NCBI GenBank assembly: GCA_036345935.2
Contig: JADWOT020000001.1
Span: forward strand, 28,836,487 to 28,900,486
From: Taenia hydatigena
Lineage: Eukaryota; Platyhelminthes; Cestoda; Cyclophyllidea; Taeniidae
Direction: 5' to 3'
Length of the DNA stretch: 64,000 nt
A program made the position numbers and the translations under genes. Below are positions 13,111 to 24,784 of the stretch, piece after piece. Position 1 is the first letter of the stretch. Every line of letters begins with the position of its first letter. The notes under the pieces were generated by a model. It worked only from the letters and a program-made list of their open reading frames with translations. It had not been told where the DNA came from and made no database searches.

Positions 13111-13469
13111 AATTTCGTTCTCCAATCAATTCACTTTAATATATCGCCAAATCCTCGTTACTCTCTTCCTTCTTGACTTTCGTTATCTTGAAACGAGTAA
13201 AGTGAGAGCAAGTGGCGAGCACTCCTCATTGCTGGTGATGCAATGAGTGGGGCCGAGTGATGAGTGATGAGGGTTATGCAGCTTTAGAGAGTCCAGTTCC
13301 CCCTTGCAGGAGGGTGACGACGCTTCCGTAGTGAAAAGCGTGTTCGCCGAACGCTTTTCTTATAGCCCTGATGAATACTCAGCCAAGCATATATATAGCG
13401 AATATGCCGGTATAACAGAGCGCTTGGAACTCCGTCCCCATTAGTGAATGATGCAATAGTTGATCCTCA

Positions 13470-13745
13470 CCTGCATTTGGTCGACTCGTTCCGAGGAAAT
13501 GATGGTCAAGTTGAAAAAGATGAACGCCAAACCTGCCATACACCACAACAGATATGTTGGTACACTGCCGCTGACTTTGCAGCTAGAATGTGAACAGGAA
13601 GGAGTAACCTCACTCTGTCGTTCACATTCTAGCTGCAAAGTCAGCATCAGTGTAGCGACATATCTGTCGTGGTGTGTGGTAGGTTTGGCGTTCATCTTTC
13701 CCCACTTGATTATTATTTCCTCAAAACGAGTCGACCAAATACAGG
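13470..13745. repeat. 276 bp foldback (near-palindromic hairpin)
   Basis: The left arm 13470-13595 and right arm 13620-13745 are reverse complements, separated by a 24-base loop. The inner 26 bp (13570-13595 against 13620-13645) pair perfectly. The outer arms pair with scattered mismatches out to CCTGCATTTGGTCGAC / GTCGACCAAATACAGG. The loop sequence and the adjoining end of the arm recur just downstream at 13758-13805, so the hairpin was built by local duplication and inversion. Transcripts would form a long double-stranded stem. Confidence 0.9.
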
Positions 13746-15029
13746 TCTGTGTGTATCTCCTTCAATGTGGACAGGAAGGGGTAGCCTCACTCTGTCGTTC
13801 ACACTTGGCTTAGTCACTAAACAGGCCATGTCTGCACAACTTTTCTACTTCAGCAGACAGGTATGCTGTGCCTGTTCAAAGTGTGTAGTAGATTGGCATT
13901 CATCTACTCCTTCTCAACTTCACTTCTTTGAGACGAGGAAAGGGAGTGCAGGCAGGTGTTCGCTATCCACCAATGGAGTCTCTCAATTTGATTCCCATTC
14001 GATCCTGACATCCAACGTTTGCCGTTTCTCTCCTGGCCATGAAATCATTGGTGGCGCTTTTCATCATTGATGACGGAACTGAGCGTACTGACATGTGAGA
14101 AGAGGACGTTGAGGTGTGATGCAAGAGCTAGCTGGAGATGTTCCAGTAAACTGTGTCTACTAGAATGACAAAGCCGATATACGAGAAGGTAGCCTTTCGG
14201 AGGTGTTTGGATCGTTCTTCCAAATGCAGCTGACATAAAATGCCATTTAGTAAGACGTCAGTTGGATTGTCATTATGGCTTCTCACTCCAATCCAATCCA
14301 ATCAGTTCTGTTATGCCTGTTGTACAAATTATCATACCGCAACGTCAAATAAATGCTATTAAGACTTTATGTATTATTCCTGATAGGCTTATGACCTATT
14401 TACATGCAAGAGAAAAAGCCTTGATTCACCACTTGCTCTACTCTGGGCGGTTAGCAACAGTGGGATTATACCGGTGAATTCTCTCAACGCCATTGTACGG
14501 ACGAGGTGGCAAAGTGGGCGAATAGAGAGTAGAAGGAGATGGAGAAGGCGAATGACGGAAAGGCAGTGGCATGCGATACTTCATTCGTGGATCCTTAATG
14601 GCTTGACAGGGTGTCAGTCTTGTTGGTGCTTTGGCATTAGGCAAGGAGCTTTATTACTGCAAGGCTTTTGAGTTGGATGGAAGAAATAAGAAACGTGCCT
14701 ACCGTATTTAGCCAGCTTACACCGACAAAACCTTATCATCCCAAAAAAAAACTGGGCTAATAATCGCATTCAAATCGTTTGACGCCAAGTTACCAGTTGC
14801 TCGTCCTTTTGCCCTCGCATGGCACCCACGCACAGCATCCAGTCTTCCGTGGATGCCCTCCAAACACAAAGCTGCGCTGCCTGCTCGCATCCTTGGTGAA
14901 TGCATAGTCCACATCAGAGAGCACTTTTGTGGCACAGCTCTCCTCCCTACTTCCCTCCTTTCAGCCTTGACGCAATCACCACCGCAAATGCACTAACCTT
15001 TCGCGGCAGAACAATAAGTAGCAGGTCAG
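13746..15029. other. Repeat-derived spacer after the foldback
   Basis: The stretch 13758-13945 repeats pieces of the foldback arm in diverged form, including TTCAT and the GAGACGAGGAAAG stretch. Beyond about 13950 I find no partner and no supported exon. Confidence 0.4.
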
Positions 15030-17200
15030 TAAGTAGGAAAAGGGAAGAATGGGCTAAACGTGTCACCAATTAGTTCCCCAAAGAGGACCATTGGGATTTC
15101 TCTGTTTGCCTAGTTAGTGTCTATTCCGCTCGATTGCCACTGCGCATCCTGCAACTACAATCACCACTAGCTTGCGTACCACCCTCGCCTACAATTCACC
15201 CTTTGTTCGTGCCCAAACACGTCTAGGCGTAAGCTGGCCCAAGATGAACCTCAGCTGTTCGACAGGTAGCAAGGAAGTTGGTGCAATTATCCTTCACACG
15301 ACAATGAAGTCCCCATTGTACAGCCAAATGTAAGACCAGAAACTTTCCATCAGTCACTTGGTGCTTTAACTTGGCTTGCGGTGAGGAAGACATTGACCAC
15401 TCTCAAGACATTCATTTTTATATGCTTGTCTCGGAGGGCTTCTTGTCATCAAGAGAAGCCTAGTGCAATGCACTTGACGTCTTGCGATGCCTCAAAGCTG
15501 TCATTGTAGGAGCTGTATCCCATCATTAGGGTCAACTGACACTAAGTAGGGAGAGGTGAACGCTAAACCTAGTGAAGTCATTTGCGGACTTGTTGGTACA
15601 CCGCTACTGACATTGCAGCCAGAAATCGTACACAGAGGAAGAGATCGCTAGGCCTGAAGGCTGCTTATCTACGAATGTTGATCAAGTCCATAAGCATGTG
15701 GCGTGTGTATGATGATGATATATTTACCAAAAAAGCAATGATTACTTGGGACTATGCCAAGTTAAAGAAGGGGATGGGGTATCATCAACACAAATCCGAG
15801 GCGCCAAGGGCGTATGTGCAAAAGGGCGCTTTGAAGGTGTTTGCAGTTAACTTGGACTGCCGGTTGGGTAGAGGTAGGTGGGACTATCAACTACTTCTCA
15901 TCAATCATTTAAATGGTAGCTCGCCTTCGGATTACTTAAATGTTTGACCAATAGCTTTGATGAAATTGATCAACCTTGTTCATTTCTTTGAGGACGTAAA
16001 TTTTTGCAAGTGAATCATTGCTGCAACAGCACTCTCTCGCCGCCTCAAGGGACGACTACCATCAGTGCGCATCGGCCTTAGTAGAGCAGGGCGGATCGCA
16101 TCAGACTGATAAATTTGTATCTTTACCATTTACACGTTCTTATAAGGAACTGGTCAAGTAATGAATGGGTTGTGAACATGGCGTAACAGAGAAAAACAAC
16201 GAGTTAAAACCCAACTTAAAACACAGCGACAATTCAAGCATCTTCTGCTCCGTTACTGGGAAATCATTCGGTAAAATGAAAGCTATGAATTATGTTATCA
16301 CACTTAGCTGAAGTCACTTTTGAACAGACCCCTTCTCAATTGATGAACGGGCAGCCTTTAGACAGAGCGAAAAGCTCCATCCTGTGCGATTTCTAAACAC
16401 AATGAATGCATCACGCTGATGCTTTCGGAAAGGTGTGCGATGAGTTCAGCACTTGTCTCTCCCTTCTAGGCCTTCATCCCATGGAAAGAAAAGAGAAATA
16501 CCTGGCAGAGGACAATTTCCGTTGTTAATATAGCGAATAGGGTGGAGTGATGAGGTTTGTGCTCATTTGACAGAGAACACTTCTCTCTTTAAGGTAAATA
16601 TTGATGCTTTTGTATGAGAAAATCGCATCTTCTGAATGCCTTTGGCCAAAGAGGGCGATTCTGCCTACCATATCAACTTCAATTATGCCAGCAAACTGAA
16701 GCAGGCAGAGATCTATCACCATCGGCAAGTGTCACTGCGACGACAGCAAGTTGAACAACGACGCTACTCTTAGTCTCTCTGACTGCGATTCAGACAGACA
16801 CATGATCTGCTAACAATACTCGACGTCTGACATTTCACAATCCTCCTCCTTCTCCTCCTCCATCACATCATCATCATCAGCAGCAGCAGCAGCATCCGGC
16901 TTGTAACAATGACCATCGCAGCCAGAGGTGCCAAAGACGCCCGATAGACATCTGCGACTGTGCTCCCCTCCACGTCTCTGTGGTCAGTGCTACCCTGACC
17001 TCATGGAAGGAGGATGTGACCCCATTGTGACAGTGAGAACTGGGACGCGAACAACATGTACCTCCAAGAGGATATTAGTGCATTGTTTGGATAAATTGAG
17101 GGAGTGCTCTTAACAACACTTGGGCTAACTGCTGGTTATGCCATGCGGACCCTTCGATGCGGCCGAAGTGTGGAATTTAGTTACTGCCACACTGCTCGTA
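15030..17200 (+). repeat. Direct duplication C, copy 1
   Basis: It is collinear with 18560-20530 at roughly 3.4 kb distance. Strong blocks are 15238-15335 with 18804-18895, 15545-15960 with 18985-19420, and 16920-17190 with 20229-20495. The 121-codon frame at 15582-15947 and its partner at 19215-19409 are frames of the repeat. The partner frame is interrupted, so I do not call a gene. Confidence 0.85.
16851..16894. repeat. CTC / ATC / AGC trinucleotide repeats
   Basis: Adjacent runs of CTC-type, ATC-type and CAG-type triplets lie inside duplication C. Copy 2 (near 20190) lacks the expanded runs. Confidence 0.8.
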
Positions 17201-18559
17201 GCTCGCTCGCTGACAAGCTGATTAGGGGTTTGAGTAGTTAATCATGGGGGATTGCCCAAGCTGATCTCACTCACCCTTCCACACAATTGTATTTTCTTCT
17301 TTCCTTCCTCCTCCTCAACTCACACTGCAGGTGTTACATAGCAGCTCTTGCTTCAGCTCATGTTGCAGTTGATCAAGAATCCCTTGCCTGCTGGTGGTGA
17401 AAGTAAAATGCTCGCGCTCCAACACTCTTTGCCTCACATTTTATTCCCCACCTGCGCACCCTTCTCCTCTTTCTCCTCCTCCTCCGCCAATTCATTGCCG
17501 TCATTTTCTGATGGTCCCTCTGCTCTGCACCTGATTCTTGTGGAGCCAAGGCGCTGATCCAGAATGGAAGAGAGCTGTGAAGGACCTTAGCGGATCTTCT
17601 GCTGTTTTCGTGGTTACGAGCCGATTCCTCAAACAGCTCTTTCTCTCCACAATCCCCTTCGCCTTATCCTAGAGGTTGATTTAAATAAAGTTCGGTGTTA
17701 CACCAAAGACTTTGTTGACCCCCATTTAAGCCAAATTGGTCAAAGGGTAATGTAACATCGTCAGTGACTAAGGAGGGACGTACGTCGGCAATTCCTGGTT
17801 AACGTGTAGCTATCGTCATACCCAATATCGGGTAGCTGGTCCGCTAGTCGACAAGAAACGCCGTATCAACTGACTGCAAGTACAAGAGACAACAGCAAAA
17901 GTGATGTTTATGCACCAAAATGGGCAACATTGACCATATTAAAACATCATTTAACGCTCACAAAGAGTGAAACGAGAGAGTTAAAATCGATGCAATGCCC
18001 TTGGAGTGATTCTGAACAATAAAACATTAGCTCGACACGTCAAATGAGTCACACTTGCTGCTAGAATCATGTCGCAGGCTAGATCTCTAGATGCTCGTTG
18101 ATCTACGGAGAAAGAGAGATATAGTGACAAGAGGATAATGTGATTAACTGTTGCGTTCAAGGCATTCATGGAAGCGGATATCAACATAAATAACAATGAT
18201 GCTCCTTAGAATTCCCTGCACTGCTAACCTTTACCGCAGTGAATTTCCCTGACCAACAACCTACTTAACGCCTCTATAACTGACTAACAAACGAAACAGA
18301 CCAACAAGTTACCAAGCGTATAAAAGACAAATTTTGTGGTTTTGGAGACATTGCCACTCAATACGGAGCTACTAACTCACGGAGTCACAAACAAACTGCA
18401 CCAACCAGTTACCGATCTATATAAAAGGCAAATTCAGTGGGCCGAGACACATCCGCACGCAACGCATAGCTACTAACTAACTAATGAGTAGTGTGTCGCA
18501 GTGCCAGTGTATCGTTTAATGGGCCAGCCGGCTGCCTGTCTCGCATCCCAGTTCAGTCC
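17201..18559. other. Spacer between the two C copies
   Basis: The stretch 17990-18200 is an inverted relative of 45575-45740. The stretch from about 18390 begins an inverted match to 47660-48000. No exon is supported; the pyrimidine-rich stretch 17270-17520 gives a short chance frame. Confidence 0.4.
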
Positions 18560-18720
18560 AACATTAACCAAACCACCTTCTAGCATCTATCAATCAGAGA
18601 GCGACGTCAGCTGTCCTTCGGAGAGGACTATTAGAATGTCTGTGTTTGCCCAATTAGCGTCCACTCCTCCTCAGCTGCTTCCAGTCAGCAGATTAAGCAC
18701 AGAATGACAAGGCTCATTGA
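18390..18720. repeat. Inverted partner of 47660-48000
   Basis: The reverse complement matches 47660-48000 closely, including the ACTCATTAGTTAGTTAGTAG stretch (47882-47901) and the block around the CTGACTGGAAGCAGT sequence. A third, shorter direct relative is at 47350-47480. Confidence 0.8.
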
Positions 18721-20530
18721 TGCTTTGCAGCAATAGCATTCTGCAAGTGCAGTCACCACTTGCGTGCTCCCCACGTCACCACGTCTAAGCGTAAGCTATT
18801 CTAAAATGAACCCCAGCTGTTCAACAACTAGGAAAAAGGTTGCTGCAATTATCCTTCATACGACAATGAAATCTTCATCGTACATCCAATTTGTGCCTTA
18901 ACTTGGCTTGTGGTGTGCAAGAAGTCAAAAACTCTTTAGACATTTGCGCCATGGTAGGAGCAGTATCCCATCATTAGCGTTAAATGACGCTAAGTAGGGA
19001 GAGGTGAACGCTGAAACTAGTGCAGTACATTACGGACTTGTTGGCACACCGCCACTGACATTGTAGCCACAAATTCTACACAGAGGTACAGATCGCTCTA
19101 CCTGAACTTTACTTATCCATCAATGTTGATCAAGACCACAAGTATGTGACCTCCACATAATGATCGCCCTGTCACTAGAGGAGCAATGCTTGCACAGCCT
19201 GCTTACTTAAGAATATGCCAAAGGTGAGGAAGGGGCTAGAGTGTCATCAACACAAATCAGAAACGCTAAGGGCTAATATGCAAAAGAGCCCTTTGAGGGT
19301 GTTTGCACTTAGCTTGGACTGCCGGTTGGGTAGAGAAAGGTGGGACTGCCGACTGCTTCTCATCAATCATTCGGGTTGTAGCTCGCCTTTGGATGACTTG
19401 AGTGTTTAACAAGCAGCTTTGAGGAAATTTACCCACCTCGTTCCATTTCCTAAAGACGTAACTTTTCGGGAGCGATCCATCGCTGTAACAGCACTCTCTC
19501 GCCATCTTCTGGACACCTCAATGGACGGCTACCATCATTGCGCACCGGCCTTAGTTGAACAGGGCGAATCCCATGAGACCGATAAATTTGGATCCATCAC
19601 TGTCAACAACACGATCTTACAAGGATCCAGTAAAGTAATGAATGGGCGATGAACATTGCACAGCAGAGAGGAACTAAGAGACGAACCCAACTTGAAACAC
19701 TGATGGACAAATGGCTTCCATCCTGTGCAATTGCCGGATATAAAAGCAGAATTATGCCGACGCAATCAAAAGGGTGTGCAATGAGTTCAGCGCTTGTGTG
19801 CTCCTTCTTGGCTTTTGTTTTCCTCGGGATGGAAAGAGGAAGAACAAGTGGGCGACAAATTTCATCGGCGACATGGCAAATAAGGTATAGTGATGAAGTT
19901 TGAACTCGTATGACTGAGAACACCCCACGCTCGAAGGTGAATAATGGTGCTTGTGCATGAGAATGTGCATCCATCGAATGCTTTTGGCCAAAGAGAACGG
20001 TTTAGTTCACCACGTCTACTTCAGTTATGCCAATGTACCGAAACAGACAGCGATCTATCAACATTAGCAAGTGATGACAGCAAAACCAGCAACGACACTG
20101 CTCCTTGTCTTTCGGACGGCAATATGGAGAGGCATTTGCTTTCTCACCGATACTCAACGTCCTAGAATCCCCTATCACCAACGCAGTCAACATTAACATC
20201 AGCGTCTGGCTCGTAACCATGACCAATGCATCCAGAGGTGCCAAAGACGCCCGATTAAGCCTCTATAACTGTGCTTTCCTCCTCATCTCTGTGGTCAGTG
20301 CTACTCTGACCTAAAGGAATGAGGTTATGCCCTCATTATGACAGTGAGAACCAGGGCATGAACAACACATGCCTTTGGGAGTGTTTTGATGCATTGCTTG
20401 AATAAATTGAGAGGATTGCTCTTAACAACATTTGGGTTAACTACTGGTCACTCTATATGGACCCCTTTAACGTGGCCGAAATGTGATCTTTACTGACTGC
20501 CACACTGCTTGCTGTTCCCTCGTTGGCGAG
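18560..20530 (+). repeat. Direct duplication C, copy 2
   Basis: This is the partner of 15030-17200 in the same orientation and order. The overlap with the 18390-18720 inverted repeat shows that smaller repeats nest within the larger block. Confidence 0.85.
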
Positions 20531-23500
20531 CGAACCATCAGTGCGATTATTAGTGCGAAGAAATTGTCCTCTCCCTGTTTGAGAGGATAGTCGCATGATT
20601 GGGATGAGCTGTCGGAATAATTTTGCCCACCATCGACATGGTTGGGTCTACTCTACCAATTTCTTATAAACTCTCTAACAGCGCAGAAAGAGGGCACCAC
20701 CGGAACTGATTTTATCCACGTCGGGCAAAACACATTCAAACTACAATTGACGAAACCGTTTTCGATGTTGATCTGAGTAGGATGCTTCGCGTTGAATGTG
20801 GCACAGACAACAATTTACAATAACACATTCTCCATTCTTCTCTCCTTCCCTAGGTTAACATCCTTCTCTTCTTTACGGAGGACTCACGCTCAAATAAAGC
20901 GACCTGTTGCAGTAGTGTGAAGACAAACCATTTGGACGGTCGAAGCTACACATTGACACCATGAATTTGGGGACAGACTAGCATTATGAGGTTGTGGAGT
21001 AACTTCCACACGATTGTCCAATCATTTTGAATGTTTTTAAGGAGAGTGGAGGATTCCACATCGTCTAAGAGTCCGAATGCTGCAGTACCCTTGCCAAAGT
21101 GAGGTGACAGCAGCATTGCTTGCAATCCATTGACCAATCATATGCACAAGAGCAGTTCGTTTAAACCTAACCTCCACAGAGGAGATCGTCGCATGTCTAC
21201 AATGAGAAGTCGGTTTCAGCATCTATGCAATCCCAATCACGTCATTAGGCCACTTTTTGAGGTTCTTTGATCGAGAAATCAGTAGACTCCTGTCAGCGTT
21301 ACTGTCCGAAGACCACGACGGCGACAGACTAGTTAGGCCTTGCTCTAGGCACCAGTCTGGAACTGGTTGGAGCATCACTGCAATCACTGAAATGCCATAT
21401 AGCCTTCACCATCCTGTGGTAGTTGGCATGAGGAGAAGGATAAACCAATAAGATGTGTGACCGTTGAGCCACGGATCATGCTGATACCACGATCTGAATC
21501 CCTCCACCTACGCGACTGCAAGGCACTTAGCACCTTTAAATCCCAAGCAATCTCTAAACACCACGCATGCACAAACAAATCACAAAATCAGACAACTTAA
21601 CGAATGGGACTCAGCAGCTTTACACCTTTAACCTTACAAACACGTAACTATACCTCTTACTCCTCCTTCTCCTCCCTCCCCCACCCCGCCCTCATACTCA
21701 TCATCCCGACCATTCTCACAAGACAGCTCCTCACAAATTCAGTCTTTTTGTTTAATTTGTCGGCCGCATCGTCGCGATTTTACTTTTCAACGATCAGATT
21801 GAAGCGCTGTCAAACAGAGAAATGGTCTACACAGCATTTCTGCTTGCTTACGCGAGCTTTGCACTGCTCAATTGGAACAGTGCAATGAGCTTCACTTCCT
21901 CCCTACTTGGCCAATAATTACGCCGCCTTGTACATCTAATAGCGGGGAAAGGTGATCCGAGGGAGCGCCACCAGTGCTCAGTTGAAGTAGAGGTGAGACC
22001 GTGCAAACGCCATCAATAGAAGCTGCCGTCGGCCTCAGTGGACAAGGATGCAACTGGCCTCGCAACGCCATCTCTTTCTCCTCAACTCACATTACCGGTA
22101 ATGCTTGCATGACAACTGCATCCAGTCAGCCTAAACTTGTTAAGGTTAATCCATCTGCAGCAGCTATCCACACTAACAAATAGCATAATTGGGACGTGTA
22201 AAAACAACTTATTAAACAAAATGCTTCAAATTGATACAAACGCGAACTTAGTAGCCCTTTTGTCCGTCCATAACAATGATTCAATGCGAGAAATCGCCAT
22301 CACCACACGAGGAGACGTTGAGCCAGCAGAAATGTCAGTCAAACCACCGCGTCGTCACCTTTGGGCGAAGCGTCAGTTGCGGTCATGGCAACGACAATTA
22401 AAAACAGGGCATGATTTGTGTGATAAGAGCAACGCGTTGACAAGCACAATTAATGCAATTTTTTGCGTGTATTAAATTTTGCGAGGTGGCATTAGTGGGT
22501 TAGCGATGGCACGCATAATGGCAAATGCAACAATACATATCTTAGCGCAAATATTTTAAGCACCAAATTTATATTTAACTGAGATTGTGATGTGCATACT
22601 TAGAGCCGCTTTTGCTACTAAAATGTAGTACTGCTGAAAGTGAATTATTTGATCTCACAATTATTATCTGACATCTTGCATTGGCTCACTGAAGCGAACT
22701 CATATCCTGGCTACTTACGGCAGGGTGGAATGGATGGCGTAGAAACAATTTTGTGAATGAGTCTACTCATCCATTACTAGACCTGTTCGCATTCGTTACC
22801 GGATCGTAGCAGTTATGTTGCGGTGTGGGAGGGACTACTATTGCGAATCGTTACTTGCGAGAGATAGTGCGTCGTGGTCATTGCTACGCAACGGTACGCT
22901 ATTGTTTAGTCACTCCTTTGTGTTTATGCTCATTCGACGGTTGGCCAATCACTCTAGTTCAGTTTGTCGTTGCACAATTTTGGCGATCTTATGCAGAGTG
23001 TGAAGCGTTAGAATAACATGGTAGCCGATGTTGAAAGGAGATGTATTACATTGTTTGTTGGAACTACCGGTTTCGGCCAAGGTCACAGAGGTGGCCGTAC
23101 TGCCCTAGCTGCGTGGGCTGGCCTCCGCGCCATGCCAGCAACCTATTTTCCTTTGTCCGTTGAATATATGTGAATATGTATATTCTGCTATAGCATTCTG
23201 CCTTCTGTTGCCTTCGAGGAAGCCTCGGGCCGCTACAGGAGAGGTAATGCGAGATGTGAGGTGCAAAGAGCTCTTCACAAATGTGTATGCCCATTAAATT
23301 GCTATATTGCGGGATGTCTGTCGCATAGACGATAAGCTGCATCGCTGACAACCCTGTTCACTCATTTCTTACTAGAATTGACACCGGTGATCAATATTTT
23401 AAAGTGGTGGCGCCTCTCACACTCATTTACTCAGTCCACTAATGCTCGTCTCATTACCACCCATCCAATCTTGCTCACATAGAAGGCAGAAAGAAGGTAT

Positions 23501-24400
23501 TGCTGCAACATAACTCTGTTAGCACGATACAATCACGCCTGACATATTGATCGTTGGATCGAAGACGACAATTTGAAATGCACGTGACAGCGTGCAATAA
23601 GTGTATCAGAGTGGTCGCGAGTGACTGGAAATGTGAGGCTTTTTGGACGATTTGGCCAAGGAGAGATTCGACGACCAAATAGCTGCAGTTAATGTAGACA
23701 GATTGAAGCAAACTAAGTGTAGAGAACTAAATACCACCCCGAGTCATGCTTTTCTGTGTCTGTTGTGGTGTTAGGCTTCGAGGGTGATCTGGATAATAAG
23801 AAAGCCAAAAGCAGAATTGAGAAGTCTTCGTGGATCATGTCCAGTGGTAATGCAATAAGAGAAGTGAAGGAACAAAAAGGCAGCGATAAAGTATGAGATG
23901 ATGCAGTCATCGGTGAAAGGTGTTCCAGCAACTCATTTTCCTCTGTCTGCTGAATATATGCATTCTACCCTGATATTTGCCTTCGTCTGCCTTCAAGGGA
24001 GACTTCGAACCCCAAAATAAGGAGCTGGCTTGGAAGTGGGATTATGAGGAGAAGAAGAAGAAAGAGGACGAGAGAAAGAAGGGACCGCATTGACAAAGTC
24101 ACAAGAGTGGGAGATTACGGGTGCAATTCTTAGCCCTAACATTATCTGTGGCTCAGTAAACATGCATCATACTCCCTTAGCCTTCTCATGTCTCCTCACA
24201 GAGGAAATCAAAATTTTAGATAATCTTACACAAAAGGTAATCCAGTTAAATTGTCGAGCGCTCCCACCCCTATCATGATCAACTATCCCAGCAGAATCGA
24301 ACCCGTTTTCACAATTGTATTCGGGTTAGTGGCAGATCAGGTAAGTTCAGACAATTAGCAGTCATGTCATGACAGCTGCCACACGAAGCAGAAGCTTAGG
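20531..24400. other. Spacer with repeat fragments, no gene supported
   Basis: The stretch 22255-22440 is a partial family E copy in the orientation of 5840-6720. The stretches 23137-23230 and 23923-24010 repeat each other. The stretch 24095-24215 is a family E fragment. Short open frames at 21604-21888 and 22815-23016 have no splice or homology support. Otherwise I see nothing. Confidence 0.4.
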
Positions 24401-24429
24401 TGGCACTCCGCTAAACAATAAAACTGCCA

Positions 24430-24636
24430 ATGTGGTTGATGCTCAACTCAGGAAGTAATTGCAAATTTGGCTACTGTGCCACAGCGTCTACGTGTAGTGG
24501 GATGTTCAGACATCGCAACCGAAAATTGCCATCTGAAAACGTAGCTTACAACCGACCAACCAACAAGATGGTAAGCGGAATTTCGTACAAATGCGCATCT
24601 TGTGTAAAGGTGAACGACACCTGCAAGACCATGTGA
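24430..24636 (+). CDS. Weak candidate exon: Cys-rich small protein
   Basis: An ATG with A/C-rich upstream context opens a 68-codon frame with seven cysteines in its body, including CKFGYC and CASCVK. A strong donor-like GTAAGC follows an in-frame ATG near 24571, so the exon could end there. The stretch has no obvious repeat partner in the window. I do not recognise the sequence, and chance is a real alternative. Confidence 0.2.
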   Translation: MWLMLNSGSNCKFGYCATASTCSGMFRHRNRKLPSENVAYNRPTNKMVSGISYKCASCVKVNDTCKTM

Positions 24637-24784
24637 GTGAGGTCAATCCATTGCTCCAATTGAGCAACGCGTCTATTCGCTTTGAATATGAACTTTGCTA
24701 CAAAACACATGCTTAAAGTAAATTAGAGGGTACAGCTAGTTGATAAAATGGCATGGCTAACTGTGATTTGAATTACTTTTACGA

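Noticed and set aside
15582..15947. 121-codon frame in duplication C
   Set aside because: The partner copy at 19020-19409 is interrupted and I see no splice signals or recognisable product.
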